Source of the DNA: Paenibacillus antibioticophila
Lineage (GTDB): Bacteria > Bacillota > Bacilli > Paenibacillales > Paenibacillaceae
Assembly (NCBI RefSeq): GCF_000455265.1
Contig: NZ_HG005139.1
Span: 181,470-245,469 of the forward strand
Length of the DNA stretch: 64,000 bases
Reading direction: 5' to 3'
The position numbers and the translations under genes are program-made. The first letter of the stretch is position 1; the number at the start of each line of letters is the position of its first letter. The notes beneath the pieces were generated by a model. It was not told the origin of the DNA. It searched no databases and was given only the letters and a program-made list of their open reading frames with translations. Below, piece by piece: positions 25,442 through 34,170 of this stretch.

Positions 25442-26332
25442 ATGAAGAAGTGGTTGATTTCTCTGGTGATCCTGCTGCTCTTGGGGCTTGGGTTTGCGAA
25501 GCTGAAAGTGAGCACGCTTGAAGAATGGCATAGAGAGCTGACCGTCCCTGCGGAGCAAAATGATCAGATGCTGGAACCGGAGACTTTTACGAAAGAACTG
25601 GGGTTTACGATCGAAGTAAGCAAGTCCATGATCTATGAAGGGGACCTGCTCCTGGTGAACAAGGATTATCCGGTGCCCGAAGGACTCCATCCTGAGACGG
25701 AAGCGGTAAGCCTGGTTAAGAATCCTGAGTTGATCGATGGTTTCGGTGTCCTGGATAACAGCATTATGTTATCACCGCGGCTGGTTGAGCATTTTACCGC
25801 GATGGTTAAGGCAGCGGGCAAGGAGGGCATTCATCATTTTCTGATCAGCAGCGGGTACCGGGATGAGAGCAAGCAGGACGAGCTGTATCGCGAAATGGGC
25901 CCCAAGTGGGCGCTGCCTGCCGGATTCAGCGAGCATAACCTCGGTCTGTCGCTGGACATCGGTTCATCCCAAGGCGAGATGAGCGAAGCGCCTGAAGGAC
26001 TGTGGCTCAAGAAGCATGCCTGGGAGTACGGCTTTATATTGCGCTATCCCGAAGACAAGACGGACATCACGGGCATTCGGTTCGAGCCCTGGCATTTCCG
26101 GTATGTAGGTCAGCCTCATAGTACAATTATGCAGGAAGAAGGCCTGGTTCTCGAACAATATCTTGATGAGTTAAAGAAGCGGAAAAGTATGAGCGCAACA
26201 GTAGGGGGGCAAGAATATCGGGTGTTTTATTACCCGGTTTCGGAAGATCAGGTCATCTATATACCCGCACAAGGAAAATATTCACTTTCCGGCAACAATA
26301 TAGACGGCATCATTGTGACGGTTGCGGAGTAA
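25442..26332 (+). CDS. vanY: VanY-type D-alanyl-D-alanine carboxypeptidase
   Basis: A 296-residue exported zinc peptidase. An N-terminal membrane anchor (KKWLISLVILLLLGLGF) is followed by a VanY/M15 domain with SSGYRDESKQ, the zinc motif SEHNLGLSLDIG and EPWHFRYVG (His and catalytic Glu). A short C-terminal extension after residue about 255 ends in a beta-hairpin-like VIYIPAQGKYSLSGNN. It removes the terminal D-Ala from peptidoglycan stem peptides. ATG 25442 has GGAGG 10 bases upstream; the upstream open frame crosses a terminator. vanZ follows after 39 bases, then vanR-vanS. Confidence 0.9.
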   Translation: MKKWLISLVILLLLGLGFAKLKVSTLEEWHRELTVPAEQNDQMLEPETFTKELGFTIEVSKSMIYEGDLLLVNKDYPVPEGLHPETEAVSLVKNPELIDGFGVLDNSIMLSPRLVEHFTAMVKAAGKEGIHHFLISSGYRDESKQDELYREMGPKWALPAGFSEHNLGLSLDIGSSQGEMSEAPEGLWLKKHAWEYGFILRYPEDKTDITGIRFEPWHFRYVGQPHSTIMQEEGLVLEQYLDELKKRKSMSATVGGQEYRVFYYPVSEDQVIYIPAQGKYSLSGNNIDGIIVTVAE

Positions 26333-26371
26333 GCAATACAATCGAGCTTGGGAAGGCAAGGAGATGGTCGC

Positions 26372-26890
26372 ATGAGTATTTCATCCAGAATAATCCATGC
26401 CGGGATTCGGCTTATATTTGTTATTTATTTGTTCATGCTGGTGAAGATTATCCTGTTCAAGATGCAGAACGTTGAACCGGGGTTCTTATGGAACCAATTG
26501 TATAGCAGCTTGAGCCATCCTGGACTGGTCTATCAGAGACTTCTGACGGGGAATCTGGTGCCGTTTAGAGAAATAACAAGAACGATGGAGCTGATGACGG
26601 GCCATAGTCTCTTCAACTTGATTGGCAATGTGGCGATCTTTGTTCCTTTTGGCTTGTTCACCGGAATCATGCTGCAAAAGAATGAGACTCCTGCACGGGC
26701 CACTCTAATATATTCTTTTCTGATGAGCCTCTTCCTGGAGTGCGCCCAGCTATTATTGAGAATCGGCCAGTTTGATGTGGACGACTTGCTGCTGAATACC
26801 TTTGGAGGGCTTATCGGTTACTTTAGCTTCAGCGTCATAGCTAGGGCAATCAACGGATTACCGAATTTTACGGACATTACATCCTCTTAG
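26372..26890 (+). CDS. vanZ: VanZ family membrane protein
   Basis: About 172 residues with four or five membrane segments. VanZ hallmarks are NLVPFREITR after the first helix, NLIGNVAIFVPFGLF, the ECAQLLLRIGQFDVDDLLLNTFGGLIGY motif and a short tail. VanZ proteins lower susceptibility to lipoglycopeptides such as teicoplanin by an unknown mechanism. ATG 26372 has AAGGAG at 26358-26363; the TTG at 26348 does not. It forms an operon with vanY. Confidence 0.88.
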   Translation: MSISSRIIHAGIRLIFVIYLFMLVKIILFKMQNVEPGFLWNQLYSSLSHPGLVYQRLLTGNLVPFREITRTMELMTGHSLFNLIGNVAIFVPFGLFTGIMLQKNETPARATLIYSFLMSLFLECAQLLLRIGQFDVDDLLLNTFGGLIGYFSFSVIARAINGLPNFTDITSS

Positions 26891-26916
26891 AACTAATCTT
26901 TGATGACGATGGAAAT

Positions 26917-27051
26917 CTAACGGACATTTTGTACACTTAGCTAATAGATTTGAAGGGGAAAGGGTTGATTAAGCGTTCTAAGTAACGAAAATGTCCGTTA
27001 GCGATCAAAATAGTCTGAAAAGGCTTGCTAACAATCCAAAATGTCCGTTAG
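26917..27051. repeat. Three copies of a 14-bp AAAATGTCCGTTAG repeat
   Basis: CTAACGGACATTTT lies at 26917-26930 and its exact reverse complement AAAATGTCCGTTAG at 26988-27001 and 27038-27051. The first and either of the others can form a perfect 14-bp stem. They fill the gap between vanZ and vanR, so they could be regulator-binding sites or a small dispersed repeat. Confidence 0.6.
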
Positions 27052-27117
27052 AGGAGCGGTTGGTATGTTTTGATTCCATCTGCAGGGGAGCTTGCTGTTC
27101 TGAGGGTGGGATTGGTG

Positions 27118-27219
27118 ATGACCCAAGATCAGATTATCCATGTGCCTGCTCATGGGTTGGTCATTGAAATCGCAGGCAGTCTCGGTTATGCTGTCCTTGA
27201 AAAGGAGACGAAGCTATGA
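27118..27219 (+). CDS. Small ORF before vanR, resembles the VanY C-terminal tail
   Basis: A 33-codon frame (ATG 27118) whose TGA overlaps the vanR ATG by 4 bases. Its start, TQDQIIHVPAHGLVIEIAG, is similar to the tail of the VanY protein 0.8 kb upstream (SEDQVIYIPAQGKYSLSG). The frame is open back to 27052, without a better start. The ribosome site is weak. It may be a short coupled leader ORF, or the remains of a second vanY-like gene. Confidence 0.4.
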   Translation: MTQDQIIHVPAHGLVIEIAGSLGYAVLEKETKL

Positions 27220-27917
27220 AACCGATTTCGATTCTGATTGCGGACGACGAGGAGGAAATCGCCGACCTGATTGAGCTGCATCTGTCCAAAGAAGGCTATC
27301 GCTGTATGAAGGCCTGCGACGGCCAGGAGGCGCTTGATGTGATTCGAACACAGCCCATCGACCTGGCCATCCTGGATATTATGATGCCGAAGATCGATGG
27401 CTATGAGGTGACCCGGCAAATTCGCGAGCAGTATCATCTGCCGATCATTTTCCTGAGCGCCAAGACAACCGATCTGGATAAAATCACCGGACTCGTCCGC
27501 GGGGCGGATGACTATATGACAAAGCCCTTTAATCCGATGGAGCTGGTAGCAAGAGTAAATGCGCAATTGCGCAGGTTCATTCATTTGAACCCTTCGATGG
27601 CTTCAACACCAGACGTATCCGTTCTGGAAGCAGGGGGAGTTCGTCTATTTCCCGAGCAGCGAACGGCTTTCTTGTACGGCGAGCCGATTGAGCTGACACC
27701 GAAGGAGTTCGATATATTAATGCTGCTGGCCAGCCATCCGAAGAAGGTGTTTAGCTCGGAGCATATTTTTCAGCAGGTGTGGGGCGAGGCATATTATGAA
27801 GGCGGGAATACGGTCATGGTGCACATCCGGACCTTGCGCAAGAAGCTCGGCGAGGACCAGCACAAGAATAAGCTGATCAAAACCGTTTGGGGAGTAGGGT
27901 ATACATTCAATGGCTAA
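27216..27917 (+). CDS. vanR: VanR-like response regulator (OmpR family)
   Basis: 233 residues. The receiver domain has the acidic pair DDEEE, phosphorylated Asp54 in LAILDIMMP, Thr/Ser in FLSAK and Lys in DYMTKPF. The C-terminal winged helix reads LTPKEFDILMLLASHPKKVFSSEHIFQQVWG...MVHIRTLRKKLGE. It should be phosphorylated by the kinase whose gene overlaps its end by 8 bases. It probably controls vanY-vanZ and itself. Subfamily and neighbours support VanR; related PhoB-like regulators cannot be excluded. Confidence 0.88.
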   Translation: MKPISILIADDEEEIADLIELHLSKEGYRCMKACDGQEALDVIRTQPIDLAILDIMMPKIDGYEVTRQIREQYHLPIIFLSAKTTDLDKITGLVRGADDYMTKPFNPMELVARVNAQLRRFIHLNPSMASTPDVSVLEAGGVRLFPEQRTAFLYGEPIELTPKEFDILMLLASHPKKVFSSEHIFQQVWGEAYYEGGNTVMVHIRTLRKKLGEDQHKNKLIKTVWGVGYTFNG

Positions 27918-28998
27918 ACCGCTACGAAGCTTCCGTTTCAAAATGATCCAGTTGTTTGGGCTCAGCATGCTGTTGTCAGCATTCACCACCTTTCTCATCT
28001 ATTTGGGGCTGCAACGCTATTACCATACGCTTTACCGTGAGGATCCGATGTTTGAAGTCCGTCAAATCATGAGGGAGATCGGCGATATCAACGTGTTTCT
28101 GATCATCTTCTTTCCGTTGTCCTTCATTTACTTTTTCCTGCTCAGCCGGCGCTATGTCGGCTATTTCCGGGAGATTTCCCGCGGGATCAACCAGCTGGCA
28201 GGGGGAGATTTTGCGAGTAATGTCGTCATTCCGTCCAACGACGAGTTCGGGGATATCGCCAGAGACATTAATCTGGCCGGGCAGCAGTTGAGGGAAGCAC
28301 TTCAGCGAGGCGATTTTGCGGAGAACAGCAAGGAGCAGCTGGTGCTGAATCTGGCTCATGATTTGCGGACGCCGCTCACCTCGGTCATCGGGTATCTGGA
28401 CTTCATCCTGCAGGGCAAGGACCTGACTGCCGAGCAAATGAAGCATTACTTGACGATTGCTTATACCAAATCACAGCGCCTTGAGCGATTGATCGATGAG
28501 CTGTTTGAAATTACGCGGATGAATTACGGGAAGATGAATATGAATCGGCAAACCCTTGATCTGACGGAGCTGCTGACCCAGTTAGCGGAAGAATTAGTTC
28601 CTCTGTTTGAGAAGAACGGCCTGACGGCCCGGCTTGAATTCGATTCAGGACTAGTGGCATTCGGGGATGGAGAGCTATTGGCTCGGGTATTTGAAAATAT
28701 ACTGTCCAACGCCGTTCGTTACGGCAGTGATGGTGAATATGTGGATATCGTCGGCCGCTTGGAAGGAGCGGAGATTGTCATTACAGTTACGAATTACGGG
28801 AACTCGATACCTGAGGCCGAGCTTTCTCATGTCTTTGAAATGTTCTTCACCGGCGACCGCGCGAGAACGCATAAGGAAGGCAGCACCGGCCTGGGATTGT
28901 TCATCGCCAAGAATATCGTGGAACAGCATGGAGGCTCTATCTCTGTCCATAGCGATGTGATCCGCACGGATTTTGAGGTGCGCTTGCCAACGCAATAA
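27910..28998 (+). CDS. vanS: VanS-like sensor histidine kinase
   Basis: 362 residues with two membrane helices (about 16-34 and 56-78) bracketing a short outer loop, then HAMP, the H-box LAHDLRTPLTS (His150) and an ATPase domain with ENILSNAVRYG (N box) and STGLGLFIAKNIVEQHGGSI (G box). The outer loop is small, so it may sense wall intermediates or membrane state rather than a large ligand, as VanS and BceS-type kinases do. It overlaps vanR by 8 bases, a typical cognate pair. Confidence 0.88.
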   Translation: MAKPLRSFRFKMIQLFGLSMLLSAFTTFLIYLGLQRYYHTLYREDPMFEVRQIMREIGDINVFLIIFFPLSFIYFFLLSRRYVGYFREISRGINQLAGGDFASNVVIPSNDEFGDIARDINLAGQQLREALQRGDFAENSKEQLVLNLAHDLRTPLTSVIGYLDFILQGKDLTAEQMKHYLTIAYTKSQRLERLIDELFEITRMNYGKMNMNRQTLDLTELLTQLAEELVPLFEKNGLTARLEFDSGLVAFGDGELLARVFENILSNAVRYGSDGEYVDIVGRLEGAEIVITVTNYGNSIPEAELSHVFEMFFTGDRARTHKEGSTGLGLFIAKNIVEQHGGSISVHSDVIRTDFEVRLPTQ

Positions 28999-29075
28999 AT
29001 TATGTACATTAAGCCGCGGCGGATCCTTGCCGATAAATAACTATAGCTGAAATGACACGGAGGATCCGTTGAACC

Positions 29076-30311
29076 TTGAGAAAAATACTGAAAACTGCAT
29101 CCATGATCACCCTGCCGTTTGCTCTGCTGATACTTGCTTATTTAGGCGCTGACCGTACACAATGGTTAACTGAGCCTCAACTAGACTTGTTAGGCATGGC
29201 ACCCTACCCTATCTTTCTGATTGGCGGTGTGCTTGCCTGGAAGTTTAATCGCAGCAGGGAGTTCTTTCTTCTCCTTGTTTTTGCTTTGACGCTAGCTCTG
29301 CTGCAATACTCGCCTCAGGCTGGCGCAGTAATGGGAAAGGTCCTGTTAGAGGACCTGCTCCTTCTTATTAGCCTGATTCTTCCGGCAAACATTCTGATCT
29401 TCTCCTTCTTTAAAGAGAGAGGGATTTTTAGTATGTGGGGAATGACTCGAGTAGGCGTTATAGCGGCCCAGGCCGCGGCAGCCGTATGGCTGATGAAGCC
29501 GGAGCAGCAGTCTCTGCTCCATCAATGGCGGAAGGATCTGCTTCCTTTTTCACTGGAAAAATACACCTCCATGTCTCAAGCTGCGCTCTTCCTGGTTCTG
29601 TTGGCGGCCATTCGTCTTATATACAGACAAATTAGCCGGCCATCATCACAGGATGTTTCGTTCCTGGCCGTGCTGCTAGGGATGGGATTTGCGCTGCATC
29701 AGGCCTATGATCCGCTTCTGATCGCCGTGTTCTGGGCTGTTTCGGGTATCATTTTAATCAGTTCAATTATTCAGGATAGCTACTCGATGGCATTCTCGGA
29801 TGAGCTGACAGGCCTTCCATCCAGACGGGCATTGAAGCAGGACATGCTCAAGCTTGGAATGAATTATACTATAGCCATGCTGGATATCGATTTTTTCAAA
29901 AAATTCAACGATAAATACGGCCATGATACAGGAGATGACGTGCTGAAGCTGGTAGCTTCCATTTTGAGGGAGGTAACCGGGGGAGGCAAGGCTTTCCGTT
30001 ACGGGGGCGAGGAATTTACAATTCTGTTCCCGGGCAGAAGCGTGGCTGAGGTGATGCCTCACCTGGAGCAGCTGCGCGAGAAGGTGGCTGGGCGAGGCTT
30101 TACACTTCGCGGAAAGGGCCGTCGAAAAGGAAAAGGCAGAAGCCGGTCGAAATCAGGAAGCACCAGAGCCGGTGGAACGATACATATCACGATCAGTATT
30201 GGCATTGCACAGAAGAACGAGAAGAATAAAACACCGGATGCGGTTATGAAGGCAGCGGATACCGCTTTGTACCGGGCTAAGAAAAAGGGACGAAATTGTG
30301 TCAGTAAGTAA
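29076..30311 (+). CDS. Membrane-bound diguanylate cyclase (GGDEF)
   Basis: 411 residues. The first 230 form six or seven predicted membrane helices with no recognised sensor domain. A GGDEF domain follows, with DELTGLPSRRAL, DIDFFKKFNDKYGHDTGDDVL and the active-site motif YGGEEF (near residue 310), so it should make cyclic di-GMP. No RxxD inhibitory site is visible before YGGEEF. An unusual Arg/Lys/Gly/Ser-rich insert (GKGRRKGKGRSRSKSGS, about 347-365) interrupts the domain near its C-terminus. TTG 29076 is 12 bases from GGAGG, so the start is only fairly sure. Confidence 0.85.
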   Translation: MRKILKTASMITLPFALLILAYLGADRTQWLTEPQLDLLGMAPYPIFLIGGVLAWKFNRSREFFLLLVFALTLALLQYSPQAGAVMGKVLLEDLLLLISLILPANILIFSFFKERGIFSMWGMTRVGVIAAQAAAAVWLMKPEQQSLLHQWRKDLLPFSLEKYTSMSQAALFLVLLAAIRLIYRQISRPSSQDVSFLAVLLGMGFALHQAYDPLLIAVFWAVSGIILISSIIQDSYSMAFSDELTGLPSRRALKQDMLKLGMNYTIAMLDIDFFKKFNDKYGHDTGDDVLKLVASILREVTGGGKAFRYGGEEFTILFPGRSVAEVMPHLEQLREKVAGRGFTLRGKGRRKGKGRSRSKSGSTRAGGTIHITISIGIAQKNEKNKTPDAVMKAADTALYRAKKKGRNCVSK

Positions 30312-30336
30312 GGTATATAGAAATGAGGCGATTTGC

Positions 30337-31240
30337 ATGAAAATCCCCTGGATCAAGCTCAAGGAATACCTTGACCATGAGGATTACGAGCTGATTAGCC
30401 ATCTTCAGGAGCTATGTGTGCGAAAGGATGGAATTACATTAAAGCTTGAGCTGGATTACAAGCTAGGAGCAACTGTGGAGTCAACCGGAATGATCGGTCT
30501 GAAGCAAATGAATGAATTTATGTATTTTACCGGACAACAGCTGGTTGGATATATGGGGATCAGTCAATTTGGCGGAAAGGGCTCACCGATGGAGATCACA
30601 GGTATGGTGCATCCCGAATTCAGAAGGCAAGGAATCTTCACTCAGCTGTATGCGTTGGTGACAGCCGAACGGAAGCGAAGAAATGCCGGGGGTATGCTTA
30701 TGCTATGCGACAGAACATCGTTATCGGGACAGTCCTTCGTGAAAAAAGACGGGTGCGGCATACAGACATTCGGAATATGAAATGGTTTTGCGGGAAGAAC
30801 GCAGGGAACAGCAAATAGAGCAGGGAGAACGGGGAGACCGACTCGTCTTCCGCAAGGCGGATAATGCTGATGCCGAAGAGATCGCAAGGCAGAACGCTAT
30901 CTATTTTGGGGAAGCAGGCGACACTCTTCTCCCGGAAGAGGAAGAGAAACGCGGGATGATGATTTATCTCGCGGAAAAAGCAGGAGCAACCATTGGCAAG
31001 TTTCACTTGCAAATGAGCTCGGGTGCTGGAGGGATTTTCGGGTTAGGCGTACTACCGGAGCATCAAGGACAAGGCTTTGGTCGGGAACTTCTGCTTCAGG
31101 CCGTTGAAAAGCTGCAGGAGGCTAAGATGAAAGATATCTTCCTCCAGGTAGCTGCCGATAACGCGAGAGCCCTCCAGCTGTACAAATCATGCGGCTTTCA
31201 GGAAACCTCGATCATGGATTATTTTGAGGCGGCCCCATAG
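30337..31240 (+). pseudogene. Frameshifted GNAT acetyltransferase
   Basis: Two overlapping fragments read as one GNAT protein of about 300 residues. The first (from ATG 30337) carries GMVHPEFRRQGIFTQLYALV, an acetyl-CoA-binding motif A. It goes out of frame at VKKDGCGIQTFGI and stops at 30780. The other frame continues as GAAYRHSEYEMVLREE, with a second GNAT domain (GLGVLPEHQGQGFGRELL, LYKSCGFQE) to 31240. Deleting one G near 30748, in GTGAAAAAAGACGGG, restores VKKTGAAYRHSEYEM. So a single-base insertion, a sequencing error beside an A6 run, or less likely a programmed +1 shift splits it. The substrate is not known. Confidence 0.8.
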
Positions 31241-31337
31241 TCGGTAGAGTCAAGAGCAAATTCAACCGGACGGCAGTTCACCTCTTTTCCTGTCTGGGCA
31301 TATGCTGAGTTAGCATACCAAGAAGGGAAGAAGCGAC

Positions 31338-32162
31338 GTGTATGATATTTCGGAAACAGGCAGCAATCAATCCGTGCTTGCAGCCATCCTATCGGGAATC
31401 CAAAGAGAGGCTTCGGATTTGGAGTTCTGCAGCCGTCTGGCGGACGCAGCGCCAACACAAGAGCACCGGAGCAATATTATGCGAGTGCTGGAGAGTAAAC
31501 GGCCTCGGCTGCAGCAATTTTCCAATCTTTATGCTGCAATGACGGGCAACTCTCCTGCTTACCGATTTGCTCCAACTGCATTTTCCAGTTATGCGGAAGG
31601 CTTACGAATAGCCTATCAAGCAGGCTTGGAGGAATATGAAGAATATAGGACACACAGCCAGTTGGCAGGGCCTCCTATATTGCAGCAGATGTTTATGGAT
31701 GCATTCAGAGACGCCTACGAAAATATCGCGCAATTTGATGAATTAAATCGGAACGTATCCAGGGATGCCGGCCCCAATCCATTTGTCGTGAATATAGAAA
31801 AGGTTACCGAGCAGAACGACACTTACCGCACGGCAATATGGACAGGGGAACATCTGCAGGTGACCGTGATGAGTATCGGTGTCGGTGATGATATAGGATT
31901 AGAAGTCCATCCTACGACGGATCAATTTATTCGGATCGAAGAAGGCCAAGGACTTGTGCAAATGGGAGACAGCAAGGACCGACTGGATTTTGAAGCAAGG
32001 GCCCGTGAGGATTATGCCGTGATGGTCCCCGCCGGGAAATGGCACAATATCACCAATATCGGCAATGAGCCGCTTAAAATCTATACCATTTATGCGCCGC
32101 CGCATCATCCGCACGGTACAGTTCATCTGACAAAAGCCGCTGCAATAGCCGCTGAAGGATAG
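31338..32162 (+). CDS. Ferritin-like plus cupin domain protein
   Basis: 274 residues starting at GTG 31338, with AAGGGAAG upstream. Residues 1-135 are helical, with repeated Glu/His-containing helices like DUF/rubrerythrin-type four-helix bundles. Residues about 160-265 form a cupin: IGLEVHPTTDQFIRIEEGQG and VMVPAGKWHNITNIGNEPLKIYTIYAPPHHPHGT, with His residues fit to bind a metal. The C-terminus resembles small sugar-binding or mannose-6-phosphate-isomerase-like cupins. The function is unknown. A spore or stress role is possible in view of the CotF-like gene nearby. Confidence 0.78.
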   Translation: MYDISETGSNQSVLAAILSGIQREASDLEFCSRLADAAPTQEHRSNIMRVLESKRPRLQQFSNLYAAMTGNSPAYRFAPTAFSSYAEGLRIAYQAGLEEYEEYRTHSQLAGPPILQQMFMDAFRDAYENIAQFDELNRNVSRDAGPNPFVVNIEKVTEQNDTYRTAIWTGEHLQVTVMSIGVGDDIGLEVHPTTDQFIRIEEGQGLVQMGDSKDRLDFEARAREDYAVMVPAGKWHNITNIGNEPLKIYTIYAPPHHPHGTVHLTKAAAIAAEG

Positions 32163-32183
32163 CAGCCAGCGAATGGTTGCCCG

Positions 32184-32215
32184 AAATAGCCGCTTCTTCA
32201 CAGAAGGGGCTATTT
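32184..32215 (+). terminator. Terminator-like hairpin
   Basis: AAATAGCC (32184-32191) and GGCTATTT (32208-32215) pair, with an inner TTCT-TCAC-AGAA stem. The T-run is short. A second hairpin, AGCCTG/CAGGCT, lies at about 32240-32263, just before the next ribosome site. Confidence 0.6.
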
Positions 32216-32286
32216 GTCATAAACTACACTTATCTATAAAAAGCCTGGCTATACGCTTGGCAGGCTTATTAGAAAGGAACGTTGAA

Positions 32287-33471
32287 ATGACCAAGCAGAT
32301 CTACTATGACTCGGCTTATTTGCAGGAATGGCAGACTACGATCCGCAAGGTAGTGGAAAGAGCGGAAGGCGTGTATCTTCTATTGGAAGAAACGGCGTTT
32401 TATCCCGAGGGAGGCGGGCAGCCCTGGGATAAAGGAACCATCGGCGGGATGAATGTGCTTGAAGTGGCGATGGAAGGAGAGCAAATCCTGCATAAGGTGG
32501 ACAGGTTATCCTTGGCAGAGCCGGAGACGACCGTCATATGCCGGCTGGATTGGGCCAGAAGATTTGATCATATGCAGCAGCATAGCGGACAGCATCTGCT
32601 GTCGGCGGTATGTCTGCAAGCTCTGGAAGCGCCAACGTTAAGCTTTCATCTAGGTGAAGAATATGCCACGATTGACATTAGACTAGACGAGCTTTCCTGG
32701 GAGCGGATGGAGATGCTTGAGCGGGAGGTCAACCGGCATATTTACTTGAATCATGCCATTTCAAGCTATTTCGTCACGGCGGAGGAAGCCGCGGAGCTGC
32801 CTTTGGTCAAAGCGCCGAAGGTGACCAGCGGGATCCGGATCGTGGAGATGCAGGACGTGGAATATAATGCCTGCGGCGGAACCCATGTCTCTTCCACGGG
32901 CGAAATCGGTATGATCAAGCTGCTGAAGGCGGAGCGGCAAAAGGGTAACATCCGGATTTATTTCCTGTGCGGTTATCGGGCACTTCGGGAGTTTAATGAG
33001 GTTCAACGGACACTGAATGCGCTGGCGCTAAAATTCAATACAGGCAGAGCCGATATTTTAAGCCGTATTGAGAAGTGGGAACAGGAGCATAAGCAGCTGC
33101 AACACGACCTGAGCACTCAAAAGGAAATCAACGACGGATATTTGCTGCGGGAGCTTCTATCCGGTTCCACTGGCGGAGTAGTGGCTTACGAGTTTGAGGA
33201 CAGGAGCCTAAAGGATTTGCAGCAGCTTGCCACGAGACTGGCCGCGGAGACCGCTCTTCCCGTCTTGTTACTGGCAGCAGGGGAGAACAAGGTGGTCTTG
33301 GCACAGGAAGCAAGCGAGGGCTTCTCTTGCGGAGCGTTCTTTAAAGAGAACCTAAGCCCCTACAACGGCAAGGGCGGCGGCAATGAAAAAATGGCGCAGG
33401 CAGGCTTTGGCAGCCTGGAGGAAGCCTCCGCTTTTTACGAATATGCGAAGCAGGTTTTGTCCGATCGCTGA
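32287..33471 (+). CDS. Alanyl-tRNA editing protein (AlaX-type, long form)
   Basis: 394 residues related to the editing and C-terminal parts of alanyl-tRNA synthetase. The N-terminal beta-barrel has TAFYPEGGGQPWDKG. The zinc-binding editing site has HMQQHSGQH and CGGTHV. A coiled coil follows, then a C-terminal DHHA1-like domain ending NLSPYNGKGGGNEKMAQAGFG. It deacylates Ser- or Gly-tRNA(Ala) in trans. ATG 32287 has AAAGGAA at about 32272; the frame upstream of it crosses hairpins. It appears to be transcribed alone. Confidence 0.9.
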   Translation: MTKQIYYDSAYLQEWQTTIRKVVERAEGVYLLLEETAFYPEGGGQPWDKGTIGGMNVLEVAMEGEQILHKVDRLSLAEPETTVICRLDWARRFDHMQQHSGQHLLSAVCLQALEAPTLSFHLGEEYATIDIRLDELSWERMEMLEREVNRHIYLNHAISSYFVTAEEAAELPLVKAPKVTSGIRIVEMQDVEYNACGGTHVSSTGEIGMIKLLKAERQKGNIRIYFLCGYRALREFNEVQRTLNALALKFNTGRADILSRIEKWEQEHKQLQHDLSTQKEINDGYLLRELLSGSTGGVVAYEFEDRSLKDLQQLATRLAAETALPVLLLAAGENKVVLAQEASEGFSCGAFFKENLSPYNGKGGGNEKMAQAGFGSLEEASAFYEYAKQVLSDR

Positions 33472-33565
33472 CATTTCAAGACGGTTCTATACGAATGCAT
33501 ACTTCCACAAACGGCAGTAAAGCTTAAGAGAGACAACACACTACTGTTTTGGGAGGATTTTAATC

Positions 33566-34129
33566 ATGCTACTTGCGGCACATGAAGTACAGGATCTTAA
33601 CGAGCTAACACTAAGCTGTGTCAATTCCATTACGAATATGGCCTGTTTCAAGACCCAAGTTCAAGATCCGGAATTACTGGCCCTGTTGGAGCAGCATTTT
33701 CCGCTGCATATTCAAGATTATAATATTAAGGTCGAATATTTGAGCAAAGCGGAAGGGGCCACGTCCAAATTACCGATACCTGATCTACGGCCTGTTCTGT
33801 CATCCTATACGCAGGCTTCTGCAGCGGCCGTGCCAGTTACTCCGAGAACCACGGTTCAACAATTTAACGATCGTGAAATTGCGACGGCTTATTTACTGAC
33901 GCTGAAGCGGGCTGGCCGGGAATATGCCTGGGCGGCTATGGAAATGAGCCATCCTGAAATCCGGAGCTTTCTGGAAGATGCATTCTGCATGAGTTGCCGC
34001 CATGCCTATGATATCTGGCAATGGATGGTGAGCAAGGGCTATTATCCGTTGGAACCAGCTTCTCCGGCTACTCAAGCCGTGCTTGGGAGCTTTTACCATG
34101 AGGTCCAGGAAAGCCTGATTCCTCAATGA
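33566..34129 (+). CDS. CotF-like spore coat protein
   Basis: 187 residues. An N-terminal helical part (NELTLSCVNSITNMACFKTQVQDPEL) is followed by a Coat-F domain with DREIATAYLLTLKRAGREYAWAAMEMSHPEIRSFLEDAFCMSCRHAYDIWQWMVSKGYYP. ATG 33566 is preceded by GGGAGG. It is expected in the outer spore layers, as in Bacillus. Its end overlaps the region before the next gene, but that gene has its own ribosome site. Confidence 0.83.
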   Translation: MLLAAHEVQDLNELTLSCVNSITNMACFKTQVQDPELLALLEQHFPLHIQDYNIKVEYLSKAEGATSKLPIPDLRPVLSSYTQASAAAVPVTPRTTVQQFNDREIATAYLLTLKRAGREYAWAAMEMSHPEIRSFLEDAFCMSCRHAYDIWQWMVSKGYYPLEPASPATQAVLGSFYHEVQESLIPQ

Positions 34130-34170
34130 GCAGGACGCAGTATCCGGACGGATCAAGAGGAGGCCATGAT

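Noticed and set aside
30742..30750. Programmed ribosomal frameshift at the A6 run in the GNAT gene
   Set aside because: The needed shift is +1, while A-rich slippery sites act in the -1 direction; a single-base insertion explains it more simply.
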